From positions 16,248,359-16,312,358 of the forward strand of contig NC_023754.2 of the NCBI RefSeq assembly GCF_000499845.2: DNA of 64,000 nucleotides, written 5' to 3'. Shown piece by piece: positions 13,436 through 24,743 of the stretch. Each line of letters begins with the position of its first letter. The first letter of the stretch is position 1. The notes under the pieces are model-generated. The model was not told the DNA's origin, ran no database searches, and saw only the letters and a program-made list of their open reading frames with translations. Both the position numbers and the translations under genes were made by a program. The DNA comes from Phaseolus vulgaris (lineage: Eukaryota > Streptophyta > Magnoliopsida > Fabales > Fabaceae).

Positions 13436-13787
13436 TTGGGTTGTTGCTATTGTGCAACATTAGCTATGAAGCCGCTGATAAGAGTCTTATTTCAACTTTT
13501 ATGGAAAGGTGACACCACGACACCAACACTTTCAAATTTCCCTATGGGTGAGATGATCATTATGATAAATGATATGTTTGTATTGTTGCATCTCCCAATA
13601 GTGGGATATTTTTGTTCGTATGTTACGTTAGATTTCACATCAGACGATTTTTTAGCCAATTTTGGTATTATCGATCATCTTATTATCAATGTGACACTGA
13701 CTTCACATCCATCAACATGTGTAGTTAGATACATGTTATCACACCCATACATATTTCTTGATACGAATGAAGATCGACCAATCAATA
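13436..13787 (+). pseudogene. plant mobile domain (PMD/MAIN-like) remnant
   Basis: The frame reads a stretch close to the plant mobile domain: a 'LSNFPMGEM' turn, then 'IMINDMFVLLHLPIVG' matching the family pattern GEM.I...DV..LLHLP..G. PMD proteins occur in plants both as host MAIN-like proteins and inside transposons. Only about 80-100 residues of the domain survive. The expected upstream phrase (a tryptophan-rich 'LVERW..ET' block) is partly visible in degraded form, and the frame runs straight into a copia primer-binding site at 13788. It is therefore a truncated remnant. The family call is by recall of the pattern, not by alignment. Confidence 0.55.
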
Positions 13788-14540
13788 TGGTATCAGAGCG
13801 GGTTAAAGTCCCGCTCTGCTTCCGCTCTTTCTTTTGTTCTGATTTCTGGGTTTTTTCTTTAATTTCTTTTTGTGTGATTCGTGATGGAAACTAATTCTGG
13901 TAGTAGCAAAGATTCCACTCTGAATTCAAGCAGTAACCAAGATCCCACACAAAACCCAAGCAGCCCTTATTATCTACATCTTGGAGAAAATCCAGGAACG
14001 GTTTTAATCAATCTTTAGCTTGACGGCAACAATTATCATCCGAAGTTGAATACCGTGCACTCGCTACTCTAACTTGTAAGATTCAATGACTAAAATATCT
14101 CATCGATGAATTCAAAATAAAAATTCAGACCCCAATTGTTGTCTACTATGATAGTCAATCAACAAGATATATAGCTCACAATCCAAGCTTCCATGAAAGA
14201 ACAAAGCGTATAGAAATAGATTTTCATGTTGTACGTGAAAAGTACAATCCAAACTCTTCCAGTTGTTGCCAATCTCCTCAAATCATCAAACTACTGATGT
14301 TCTCACTAAACCACTTGAACATGGTGGTTTTATTTCTGCAATTTCCAAGTTTGGGTTGATAAACATCTACCACTAAGCTTGAGGAGGATATTAAGTTGTT
14401 ATTTTGTTATTTATTTTTGTTACTCTGTTTCTGTTTAACAGAGTCTTATATATATTGTATTTTTTTTCCAGATATAATAGAATAATACATTTTCTTTTTC
14501 TTCTTCATTCTCTTCTCTTACTTTTCCACCGTTTCCTTCC
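13788..14540 (+). mobile_element. internally deleted Ty1/copia element (PBS, gag start, RNase H end, 3' LTR)
   Basis: A primer-binding site TGGTATCAGAGCG, complementary to the 3' end of initiator Met-tRNA, lies at 13788-13800. A gag start follows at 13883 (METNSGSSKD..., then 'YYLHLGENPGTVL'), interrupted by a TAG at about 14016. From 14042 the sequence jumps to the RNase H domain (EVEYRALATL, then 'HNPSFHERTKRIEIDFHVV'), so protease, integrase and reverse transcriptase are gone. A polypurine tract (AAGCTTGAGGAGGA, about 14376-14389) and an LTR-like tail with a TATA box and pyrimidine-rich end follow. The expected 5' LTR is not visible before the PBS, where the PMD remnant stands instead. Confidence 0.75.
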
Positions 14541-14544
14541 ACCA

Positions 14545-15945
14545 CACTATGCGTGTCATGGCATAGCACTGCCCTCTGTCACAGAAGGCTAAGCACACCC
14601 AAAAGGGTTGCAGCACTCTGGTGTGAGTTATAAGAAAAACCAGAATCCAATACATGAAGACTAGAATCCAATAGATGGTGGAAACTTAATAGAAAAGACC
14701 AAATTGAACATTCTTAAAAAACATTTGGACCAAATTGATTTTTTTTAAAAATCTTTAATATTGACTTTAAATATAAGGACAAAAAGGTAATTATAACAAA
14801 AATATATTATACAACAATTTTTAATCGTTAATATATAATATATTTTCATGGTTTATGTCAAATGTGTTTAGTTTATGTAAATATCGTTATCACTAAAAAA
14901 TACTTTTGTATTAAAAAGTTTAATATTGAAACATATATTTTTTGTATAAAAAAAATTATATATTAAACAACTTACAAAAATATAAAATAAAAATTAAAAA
15001 ATTTATAATTTGTACAATTCAAAATATATATTTTTATTTTGTATTATACATTTCAAAATACATTTTTGTATAATGTATTTTAGATTGTAGAATGTAAAAT
15101 ATAAATTTCAAAAGGTAAAACTAAAAATTAAATTAATATAGAGGTGCAATTTCAAATGCGGAAGGCAATGGATCACTTGATGAACACTCCTACCAATAAA
15201 TAGCTCAGTAATTAGTTTTCAAAATTATACTTCATTTAAAAGAAATTATATGTGAATTAGATTTTAACATAATCTTTAATTGTTGATATTTTAGTCAATT
15301 ATAACATTTGATTTTTAATTATTTAAGAAAAGAGAACTTACAACATTTAATGAGACTCCTCAGCTTGCAATGAAACTAATTATTTTCATTTCCTCTTGAG
15401 GCAGTGGAATTTTTTATCTAGCTCAGTGATGCTTCTGAGATCCTGCTTTTGTTCTTACATTAACCTGAATCATTTGGAAAGATTGTGTTAACAGGAGCTT
15501 TCTACCACAAATAAACTGTTTCAACAAACAGAATCTGTCACATCCTTAGTCTAAACGAGGAAGCTTGCAAGATTAAAAAAATTAAATTGGAAAAGTAAAA
15601 GTAACTTTTACTTATGAACTTTATTATTAGACAAGACAGGTCTCCATGTAAAATCTGGGAAAAATCCAAATTACGTGTCTTTTAAAAAATAAAAGTCACA
15701 CTTTTTAAAAGCTAAATACAAGTGTCGGAGTTAAACCGTTAAACTGAATTATAAGATATGATTTCAAAATATACTTTAAAATAAGATATTCTTTAATAAT
15801 AATTTCAATAATTAAGATAGGTCAAACAATAATTGATTTTTATTATGACAACAATAAGAAAATTATTGAACGAAGGGAAAGAAAAACATGAATATGCTGA
15901 GAAGAAAACAAATTGGAGACAACTCCATAAAACGAAACAAAACCA
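14545..15945. other. AT-rich intergenic stretch
   Basis: No gene is recognisable. The stretch 14950-15130 contains phrases resembling the diverged repeat at 12560-12960. A 66-codon frame at 15833-16033 resembles no known family. Confidence 0.4.
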
Positions 15946-15949
15946 GAAA

Positions 15950-16690
15950 AATTCAGGGTGTTTCTTCCTGTACCTCTACAAATGTCTTCCTGCACTCCAT
16001 CATTTTCAGAAAAGACTGTTTTACCCCTTATAAAAATGGTTTCTGAATTGCTCTTTCTGAAATATTTCTGGAAGATATTTTATAAACTCTTGATTTATCA
16101 ATCTGGAAATAAAAAATATGATATGGAAAGAATATTCTAGAACGATTTTTTGTTTTTTGGATTTCCTATTCCAGAAACTCCCTTTGCTTACGAAATCTTT
16201 ATTCAAGAATCATCCAAAACTGTGAAAGGTAATTTTAATATTGTGAAGAATGTAGGGGTGCAGGAAGAAAAATGTAAACGTGCAGGAAGAAACACCCAAA
16301 AATTTATGGCAAATGCTCCCTGCACCCAACACTTTTGAACCTGCACCCAACATAATTTCAAAAATTCTAAAACTACCCTTTATTCTGGAAATAAAAATCC
16401 GGAATTGAAAATAATGCATTCCAGAAAAATAAATCTGAAAGAAATTTTTGTATTCTGGATATAAAAATCCAGAAAAAAAAATCAAAATCTCATTCCGGAT
16501 AAAAAAATTCGGAACTGAAAATAATACATTCCAGAAAAAATTATCCGGAAGAGATTATTGTGTTCCGGAAAAAAGAATCCAGAATGTAATTTTATATGTA
16601 CCCCATTTTTTGAAGGGTATTTTCGGTTTTTCTCCTATGATTGGATGCAGTTATATAGTGCAGGAAGCAATTGCCAAAATTTATTACTGT
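15950..16690. repeat. inverted repeat with many TTCCGGA/TTCTGGA motifs
   Basis: The left end (about 15960-16025: 'cttcctg..ct', then 'agaaaa', then a run like 'ttacccctt') is mirrored by the reverse complement of the right end (about 16610-16670). Between them, motifs such as ATTCCGGA, TTCTGGA, ATCCGGAA and ATTCCAGAA occur in both orientations roughly every 25-40 bp from 16060 to 16585, with two copies of a GTGCAGGAAGAAA phrase near 16258-16292. This layout explains the several short open frames on both strands. It looks like a non-autonomous DNA transposon or complex satellite-like MITE. No target duplication was found. Confidence 0.5.
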
Positions 16691-17005
16691 TTCAAACAAG
16701 GCCCAAAGACCAGTTTGTAAAGACAAAAAATAAAAATTTATTACTGTTTCAAACAAGGCCCAAAATTTATTACTGTTTCAAACAAGGCCCAACAGGGGTA
16801 CAAATAAAAAACTTAATATCCTCCCTCAAATCAAGGAATATTCAAACATATGCTTCACATCTTCTCATTGGATTAGGAATAGGCTTTACTCAACCATACC
16901 TACGTCTGCAAGAATGTCTAAGAAAATTCTTTTTGACACATAAATACCTCTATCTGAACCAACAATCTCAAGATCTAAGAAATACTTAAAATTACCAAGA
17001 ATTTT
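16676..17005 (-). pseudogene. copia remnant: RT fragment fused to 3' LTR start
   Basis: On the minus strand, about 17000-16865 encodes a piece of copia reverse transcriptase after the catalytic YVDD region (phrases LGNFKYFLDLEI and ILADVGMVE). Nearly at once comes a polypurine tract (TTTGAGGGAGGA at about 16817-16828) and an LTR start. The rest of RT and all of RNase H are deleted. The LTR segment includes three copies of a 28-29-bp unit (at about 16677, 16734 and 16763) with the core TTTATTACTGTTTCAAACAA. Stops occur within the RT fragment. Confidence 0.65.
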
Positions 17006-17009
17006 TTAT

Positions 17010-17869
17010 CTAGAAAACATTATGTAAAAATATTTTAACATTATTAATATCATATATGCAATCTCCAACTAAAATAATGTCATATTTGTTTTCCTTGTAA
17101 CCATCTACATATAATTCATTATCAATTTTACTCTTATTAATATATTTTATTTTATTATTTTACTCTTTAAATTTTTATAATTATTTTTTATGAACATAGT
17201 TCTTTTAAAATCTAATAATAATTTATTTTATTATCATAAGAAAAAAAGTGGATACATATGCAACGGTAGATGCATACGTATTTCCACTAGTATTATAATA
17301 AAATGAAAACATTAAATAATTAATAAAATAAATAAATTTAATATTTTCTGAATATCTGTTTTGTATTATAAAAATAAATAACTAAAATAATAAATAAAAT
17401 AAAAGAATTTAAATTTTGATAATTTTCTTAATATATTTTTATTTTTATTTTTATTTAAAATTTATTTTATTTTAATTTACATTTTCAGAAATTAATTTTT
17501 GCATTAAATTATTTTTTAAAAATTGTAAATTATTTTCTTCATATATTAATATACAATTAAAATTATTCTATCACACAAATTAAAATTACAACAAATTTTT
17601 CACTTATTTTCTCTCACTTTTTCACCAGCTTCTTCAATTCAAATAACAGTTTTTTTCACTTTAATGTATTCTATCACTTTTTTTCCTTTTCACTCAAACA
17701 AAACAAAACATAACCGACTATATAATACTAACTTTCATGAAGCCCACACAATACAATGGACCATATAAAACAGATATCAGGAACATCAACACAAACCTAT
17801 TCTGAAATGTTTCCATCCTGTATCCAACCTATCTAAAACAGCGTCTAGAAACTGCCGAATTTAACAGAA
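17010..17869. other. AT-rich intergenic stretch
   Basis: Long A/T runs and no sustained frame. Nothing recognised. Confidence 0.45.
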
Positions 17870-18262
17870 TGTTAGGAATCAAGAATTGAAAAGAGAAAGA
17901 AAAGAAATATTTTTATTGAATAGAATAAAATGAACAAGAAATAGGACAGCACTCTCTCCTCCAAGACCAAGAGTTTCCCCTTCACACAGAATTTGTCCTT
18001 TCACAAAGAGCTAATGCTCAATCTACAAATACAAAATGAACACCTTCCCCTCTATATCTAGTATCCTCCTATTTATAGATATGATTGGCACGATCCATGA
18101 TATCCCTCTAATAACTCCCTGTATTCTGTATACAGCCTAATATAAAAGCAAGAACATACGAATATTTATAGTGAGAATACTACGTATCCATTCAGTAAAT
18201 AGCACTACTCTTCAAGCTCATTCTTACTCAATGTAAGACCAAACTCACTTGAAATCCTAACA
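17870..18262. mobile_element. solo LTR, 393 bp
   Basis: The block starts TGTTAGGA at 17870 and ends TCCTAACA at 18262, a perfect 8-bp terminal inverted repeat with TG...CA ends as in LTR retrotransposons. It contains no coding sequence. The flanking 5-mers (CAGAA and TATGG) do not match, so the target duplication has decayed or the copy arose by unequal exchange between elements. Strand cannot be fixed without a primer-binding site. Confidence 0.6.
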
Positions 18263-19640
18263 TATGGCAAACCATTAAGAGAGACTTTCCTTTTTTACTA
18301 AATGTTTTCTTGGATTTTCCTCTTTTAATAAATTATTTTTCATTTGATCTACTCTTCATCTTAGTTCTAACGGGAGCCTGGAGGCTCTAACTCTCTTCAA
18401 TATAGCCTAATATTGTCTTCCCTACCTCTTGGACAAAAATTGGAAATCACAAATATCTGACACGATTTTGAACTGGTTAATTTTCCTATAGCTAGAAAAA
18501 ATGAGGGCTCACAAAACAGAATTGTAACACCTGGTAGTTTTCCAACCACATTTGAATGACTTATCTGAAAGCTTTGATTAACTAATTATATCACAATGTA
18601 TTTGTTGTAGCCAATACTTACCTATTGCCAGTTCATAGGTGGAACCCCAGCATTGTGTTATGGTGTCTTTATAGAACTACAGTAGAAGAATAAAATAAAA
18701 AGAACATCGTACTTATCCATGATCAGGCCATTTCCCACCAGAACCACATATAATAAATATAGAAGCCATCCAAATGACAAATTCATCCATCCTTTCATAT
18801 AACAACACTCCAAGGAAAGAGAAAAGGATTACGGAAAGACAAGAGGACTAATCATCTATTTAAAGGAGCAGAACCCAATACAAGACTAGTGGTGTACATA
18901 ATATAGCTCAGGGAATCAACTTGTCATTGCTGTTGCGTATAGCAAACCTTAAAATTTCTGCATAAAATATAGACCAACATGTCACCCTAGACTAATGTTG
19001 GGACCTACCAACATAGAAGCTGAAGAAGCAATTGCAACATATCATATCAACAAGAGGTAGAATACAACAGAAAACTAAAAAACATGTACAGATACTGAAG
19101 ATGAGAGATCCTAGTCTAACAACAGGGAGTTAATTAAAGCTCATCACAATCATCCAAAATAAGGATAATTCTCTAACTCAATGCTGCAAAGGGGAAGCTT
19201 GAAATGCAATTAGCAAACCCAAACAATATACAATGGCTAAGCACTCTAAATTAGATTTTGTTTCTCTCAAAAATCCTTATGAACAAGACCACATATATGC
19301 TACCTAATTCTCTACTTCTAATATTTACAGACCAACTTGATTCTATAGCAGCACAAAGGTATTCAGTAGATAAAACTTCTTCATAAATACTTATAAGGAA
19401 ATTAAGAAGGAAAAATAAACTGAATTTTTCCTGTAAACTAACTTATGCACTTAAATTTATAGAAGCTCTCAAGTTTATTTTAGCTCTTAAGAGAAGCTCA
19501 ATTTATTTCATCTCTTTATATTTTATTTTTTCTCATACAAATGCATGCTTATGGAGAAAGCAATGTTCCAACTCAGAGCATAACTTACATACTTCAGAAA
19601 CTTATTAAACATTCACATATCAAAATTCTAAGAAGGGCGA
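18263..19640. other. moderate-GC non-repetitive stretch, no gene recognised
   Basis: Composition is less extreme than the transposon-derived flanks, and no LTR or TIR pair is visible. On the minus strand the order of short open pieces could be introns and 3'-UTR of a gene beginning near 19790, but I find no conserved protein phrase and cannot support a model. Confidence 0.3.
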
Positions 19641-19641
19641 G

Positions 19642-19758
19642 TGATCACAAAACGGCTACTGAGAAGTTACTAAGAAGAGCGGCAAAGTAACGAAAACAAA
19701 ACCTAAGGTGGTGTAACCGGCAGCGAGGGAGGCTCCCGCAAGAGCGGCGGCGACGGCG
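19642..19758 (-). other. GC-rich exon-like segment, unidentified
   Basis: The most GC-rich patch near here (19705-19758) reads on the minus strand as a small hydrophobic Ala/Gly-rich sequence (INAVAAALAGASLAAGYTT) followed by more hydrophobic residues (about 39 codons to a TAG near 19642). This looks like a short membrane segment. No ATG opens this frame: the upstream frame runs back to a stop near 19835 without a Met. A GT after the Leu codon could be a splice donor. CCGGTT/AACCGG motifs upstream (about 19865-19915) resemble a proximal promoter or repeat. It could be the first exon of a small membrane-protein gene with an unseen start, or a relic. Confidence 0.25.
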
Positions 19759-19799
19759 TTGATGGTTATTGAATGTTGATGCGAACTGGAAGGGTTTTG

Positions 19800-22100
19800 C
19801 AGAGCCCAACCCCCAAATCAGTGGGTGTTCGGAGCAGTGGTTTTGTTTGTTTCGGTTTAGGCTTTACCGGTTCGATCCGGTTTATTACAGTTGACCGGAG
19901 CAATCCGGTTAACTGTTTTTTTTTTTATATCATTGTGAAATATTTAGCAGTTCTTTTTGCTGATAATTGGTAAAAAAATATTAAAGAAAATAAAGTTATC
20001 ACTGTGATATATTGTTTATCTTATTTTTATGCCTATAATTAAAGAAAATAAAGTTATTTTTTATAGAAATATAAACGGGTTGAAATTTTTATTTTTTTTC
20101 AATCATTAGTTTTTAAAATATTAAAATTTAACTATATATATTTTAAAATTATCGTGTCACATATTTCTCTTATTTCAATCAAATTCGTTGGCAGTTAGTT
20201 ACGCCGACGAGTTACATTATAAAATGAAATCAAATATAGAATTTTCCGTTAAATAAATAGTCTATCTCAATATATAAAATATTAGATATATATCTATAAC
20301 GACAATTTATTACATTAAATATATTTTTAATTTAATTTAAAAATAATTTTTTTTATTGTAATACTTTTATAAAAAAAATATCATTCTTTATGTGTTTGCC
20401 CATTTTTGAACTCATTTAATACTATTATATAGTTAGATTTTTTTGAGTCAAGTTTTGATGATTGACAAACCTGCAACATGTTCGATGAGAGGAGAAAGTT
20501 TTTCCTTCAAAGCCAAGTTTTGTCTTAAATGGTTAGAAGCTAAAACAAACAAGTTCTACTTTTACCAATTGAGTGTTTCATTATATAACAGGAGTCTCTT
20601 GTCACATTTTAGATAAGAAAACAAAAAATAGAAATTATTTAAAATAATTTTATATTAAATATAAATTATAGATTATCCTGCTCAACTTATTTTGACGTGA
20701 CAAGGAAGATTATGCAAATTTAGTTTATTATTAAAATCTAATATCTAACTACAAGGCTAATGTATAGCAGAATGTGTTGACTTTAATAGAGTCACAACAA
20801 AACAACATTTTGTATTAAAATAAAATGTTTTTCTTTTATTTTTAATTGATGTGAGATCCAATAAATATTAATTTATAAGTTAGTTTCTTAATATATTTTT
20901 TGAAATTTATGATTAAGATAAGTCGTAAATGGAGTGTGAGAATTTATGAAAGGTGTTTAAGTTATTTTGGAAAGTTTCTTAAAAATTTAGAATAAGTTCT
21001 TAAAAGAGCTTTTTTAAGAGAAACACAACAAAAGAGGGTTTTATTGATTCTTGATTGTCTTTGTGTGGGTATTGGAAAAGGTTGGGGCTATCCACTACCA
21101 AGAATGACCCAAGAAATCATGTTAGTGGGAACAATGCATTCCTAATCTTAGTCTTAATTTTAGGGGTTTTATGACATAATTTTTCAAAATAAGTGCTGAA
21201 TTTAACTAGTCACATAATTGCATGTTTGTTCTAGTTTTCTTGCTGAAGTTTGGTTAGGTATGGTGGAAAAATAAGATGATGAGGCACAGCAGTTGCCACG
21301 ATGTAAAGTGTGCTGCTGCTGCTGTGACAACTGACAGCAGAGTGAGTTAAGAAATAAGTAGCTTCGTTGCTGCCAAAATTCAACATAATCATGATAAGAC
21401 TTGCAGAAAAGGGTAGCACATATGATTTTGTTATTATTATAGTAGCTTACATCTAAAGGCTCTCTTGTTATAACAAAACCAACCAAATTAGCAATGTCAC
21501 TTGGATTAATTCCTAAGCAAAATCCATTAACAGATTCTTCACCTGCAACATGCAACTCTTCATCCTTCAAACAATTCATCTGGTGGTTACAGAGTTTGAC
21601 CTTTCTGCCCATGTATCAATCTTACATATTTGTTAACATTTATAATAGGTTTATCAGTATATGTAGTCATTTGAATATCTCAATTCTATGCTTTTTAGGC
21701 AAAGTAAATGTGAATTTTTCTACACTAAAACTTGTTAACTGTGAACTTGTATTTAGGATCATACAAGTTTCACTTTGTTTCTTTTTCTCTCTCCTTCTCC
21801 AAGTCATTACCACTTCAATTTTGTCCTCAAACCCCACATGAAAACCATTTTGACATGTCAAGCTCAAAACCAGTGACCATGAACAACCATTTGCCCATTT
21901 ATGTGACAAATAGTAACTTCAAAATTGGCCATGTCCTTATCAGCATTTATTTCAAAAAACCCTGAATAGCAGGTAAGTTTGGGAGTTGGGATAACATCCA
22001 ATTTATGCCATCTGCTTTATAAAAATTTGCCAACCATGGGTATTTTTGGAAATTAAAAGAAAAACACTACAGTGATGTACCTATTCCCTTGTCCCAAGCA
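19800..22100. other. intergenic stretch upstream of the DUF761 gene
   Basis: The stretch 19930-21000 is AT-rich without hallmarks. A minus-strand frame at 21202-21612 (136 codons, true ATG) is open, but it has low-complexity Gln/Ser/Asn runs and matches no family I know. A second frame overlaps it, so I do not call it a gene. Confidence 0.35.
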
Positions 22101-22101
22101 T

Positions 22102-22109
22102 TATATAAG
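22102..22109 (+). promoter_or_regulatory. TATA box of the DUF761 gene
   Basis: TATATAAG stands about 100 bp before the ATG at 22205. That leaves room for a transcription start near 22135 and a 5' leader of about 70 bases, ordinary for a plant gene. No competing ATG lies between the inferred start and 22205. Confidence 0.6.
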
Positions 22110-22204
22110 AGATCCCTTCATGGCCTTAAAAACCAACATTCCCTTCTCATAACTACCAGAAACTCCCACTAGTTCCACTTCCATTCTTCCTCAAATTGGA
22201 AGTT

Positions 22205-22957
22205 ATGGATCAGGGTAAGTCCCTCAAAATAAAATCTTTGATTCAAAGCACAAAACCTCATAACTGTCTAATCAGGCTTGTGCAATTGTTAGTCTCACTG
22301 TCTTTGTTTTCTTTCTTCATTTCTCCATCTTCCTTGCTTGCTTTCCTCTACCACTTCAACCTCTACTTCTCTACATTTTCTTTGCAACTATTTACTCACA
22401 CCATAGACAAGAACTGCATGTTTCTGCTATGCAATGGTCTCCTTGTGTTTGTTGGCATAACAAAATCTTTATCTGGGTCTAGCAGTGTTCCTGAAAGTGA
22501 ATCTTCTAAGTATGTTGAAGGTGGATCACAGTCTCCATACTCAGATGTTGAGGCTAATGAGCCAATAATGTTGGTGGAGAAAACTCATCATGAGCCCGAT
22601 GGACAGAAAATAGAAGCAGAACATGCTATAGAAATCAAGTTTTCGGTTGAAGAAGGTGAACAAAACATTGAAAAAAACATAGTTTTGGAAGGTGAAGAAA
22701 AAGGAAAAAGGAACAGTGAATCAGTTTTGAAAGAAGAGGAGGAGCCAAATGCAGAAACTGGAGCTGCAGATGAAGACAAGGAATCAGAAATTGGTGAGTT
22801 TCTGATTGGAGAAAGTGTTCAAGAGGAAGAGGTTGTAGAAGAAGAAGCAAATTGGGTGTTAAGCACTGAGGAGTTGAACAAAAAATTTGATGATTTCATC
22901 AGAAAGATGAAGGAAGATTTGAGGATTGAAGCTCAAAGACAATTACTCATGGTTTGA
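22205..22957 (+). CDS. DUF761-type membrane-anchored plant protein, 250 aa
   Basis: This single-exon gene encodes a plant protein with two hydrophobic segments near the N-terminus (about residues 22-60 and 68-86). A long acidic, low-complexity middle follows (about 95-215, rich in Glu), then a C-terminal block of about 28 residues (LNKKFDDFIRKMKEDLRIEA, then QRQLLMV) that fits the DUF761 pattern of plant 'cotton fibre'-like proteins. The frame stays open back to 22196, but that codon is TTG. The first ATG is at 22205 and is the likely start. The stop is TGA at 22955. The family is of unknown biochemical role, and the N-terminal helices suggest membrane anchoring with the acidic part in the cytosol. 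The upstream TATA box and lack of introns are typical. This is the only clearly intact host gene in the window. Confidence 0.82.
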   Translation: MDQGKSLKIKSLIQSTKPHNCLIRLVQLLVSLSLFSFFISPSSLLAFLYHFNLYFSTFSLQLFTHTIDKNCMFLLCNGLLVFVGITKSLSGSSSVPESESSKYVEGGSQSPYSDVEANEPIMLVEKTHHEPDGQKIEAEHAIEIKFSVEEGEQNIEKNIVLEGEEKGKRNSESVLKEEEEPNAETGAADEDKESEIGEFLIGESVQEEEVVEEEANWVLSTEELNKKFDDFIRKMKEDLRIEAQRQLLMV

Positions 22958-22959
22958 AT

Positions 22960-24424
22960 TTGATTAGAAACAATCATATGATATTCCTCTTTTACCCTTT
23001 TTAGGATTTATATTTTTTTTTGCTTAGGATTTCTAGGCCTCTTTAAATTACTTCTCTTAGTATTATAAATGTACTTCATGCAAAATTTAGATCTTGTAGG
23101 ATGAAAAGTTCACTTTAGAGTAACATTATATAATTGTAATTATGAATGAGGAAACAATGTAAGACTTTGTAGCATATATGCTTTGTTTGGTTATTTTTTT
23201 TTCCAACACTGCAACTTCAATCTTCATTTCAAGGACTATTAAACTAATACTAAAATATTTCACTACTTTTCTACCTTATATATTCTTAGTTGAAGGTGGG
23301 AGAGGTGGGCTCGTGTTTGTAAATTTTAGAACTTTTGCTAAAATTATTAGAAAATACTTATAAAATAATATTGATTTAAAATCAACTACATTTATTTTTA
23401 TTGGGTAATATATATTACTTCTTGTTTTTTTTTATAAGAATTCAATCTTGGCCTTTTATATAAAAATAATTTTTAATTTTTTTAATGATTATTTTTTTTC
23501 AAATCTCCTAATTTACGTGTTAGTGTTTCTCTGAGATCAACGAGAAGAATACATTAGTATTTCTTTGAGCTCTATAATAGTAATTAAAAACTAATAATGT
23601 TTTGGAATTTTAGTTTTGTCCAAAATAATTGATATTTTATAAATTCAGAACCAAATTAATATTTTTTTCTAATCATAGTCTTGTCTGCATTAATAATCTC
23701 TTATAATAAAATTAATTATTGAACCTTTTAGTGTAATATCTAGGAATGAGAAATGATCTGAGTTCATGAATATTGTTTAAACTTGTTCTGATTTTAATAG
23801 AGAATGACCACATTACATTGATTGAGTATGAGTATGAATATGTATTTTATTTTTTTAAATTGGGTATGAGAACAAGAATGAATATGTATGCATATGTCTT
23901 GATCTTATACACGTCCCAATACTCGTCTCAATCCTCATACTCCAACACTTTTAGTTTATCATATAACTTGCAAAACTTATATTAACTTTTTTTTTATCTT
24001 TAGTTTCTTGATTTATTTAGAGAATACACATTTAATCATTTTTACCTTTTTCAATGATTATTTGACATTTATCCAATTGTTATTTGATATATTTTGATAT
24101 TTGTGCAATTATAGTTTCTTTCTTGATATTTAATATTGGAGAAAAGAAAATGTATATCCTTTGACATTGAGTCCTATAATATCATATGTTCTTTGTTGTA
24201 GTTTTAATTTTTACAAAATTGTTTAATTAATATTTGGCACAGTTTTAATTTGTTCACCTGTTAACCATCAAATGAGGACGACATATTTGTTTCCGCATGA
24301 TTAAATAAATATATTTTAGTGTAAACATATACCAATTAAAATTCTCTTAATCTATGTACTTTAAATTTGTCAAAAACATGGATCTATATTAATTGTCAAA
24401 AACCTTGATCCACCCGTTATCACT
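22960..24424. other. 3' flank of the DUF761 gene and AT-rich intergenic DNA
   Basis: The stretch 22958-23160 is probably 3'-UTR (T-rich, several A-rich poly(A)-signal-like motifs). The rest is AT-rich without a gene. The region 23770-23950 has paired 'gagtatgag' and 'ctcatactc' phrases, suggesting a worn inverted repeat. Confidence 0.4.
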
Positions 24425-24484
24425 TCATACGCCACCCTAAACCACACCAGCTCCTCATACGCCACCCTAAACCACACCAGCTCC
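24425..24484. repeat. exact 30-bp tandem duplication
   Basis: Two identical 30-bp units (24425-24454 and 24455-24484) containing CCACCCTAAACCACACCAG stand head to tail. The identity suggests a recent slippage or duplication event. I see no associated gene. Confidence 0.85.
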
Positions 24485-24738
24485 ATCGTACTGCTCAAAG
24501 TTCGAGCATAATAGGTGCTCTTCATAGTCCATTAATGGTCTTTATGTCTTGGATAGACTTTCTTGATGACATCAAAATATATTGGTCCTTATTGTAGAAG
24601 GGAAGGTTGATCAATTGCAACTTCAAATACCCTCAAGTTTGATTAGGGAATCTTTCTTTCTCACTTTTTATTACTTATATTGTCATTTCAGTTATTTTTG
24701 TTGCATTGAAGAGTGTGACTTAAGTGTGGGGGGAGAAT

Positions 24739-24743
24739 CATAG
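24739..24743. repeat. target-site duplication CATAG (left)
   Basis: This pairs with CATAG at 29874-29878. The left copy directly abuts the end of the TRIM-like LTR and the right copy directly abuts the outer end of the copia 5' LTR. The two are therefore explained by one integration of the whole 24744-29873 unit. Confidence 0.7.

Noticed and set aside
16210..16989. Several overlapping open frames of 60-143 codons on both strands
   Set aside because: They run through the TTCCGGA repeat block and the antisense of a copia RT fragment, and the repeats explain the lack of stops.
17870..18262. Calling this a full element with a target duplication
   Set aside because: Terminal repeats are good, but the flanking 5-mers differ and no internal region or PBS is present, so only a solo LTR can be supported.
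21202..21612. 136-codon minus-strand frame as a gene
   Set aside because: It contains Gln/Ser/Asn low-complexity runs from CAG/CTG-like repeats, has an overlapping second frame and resembles no known domain.
22196..22204. Start of the DUF761 gene at 22196
   Set aside because: The codon there is TTG. The first ATG in frame is at 22205 and fits the TATA distance.
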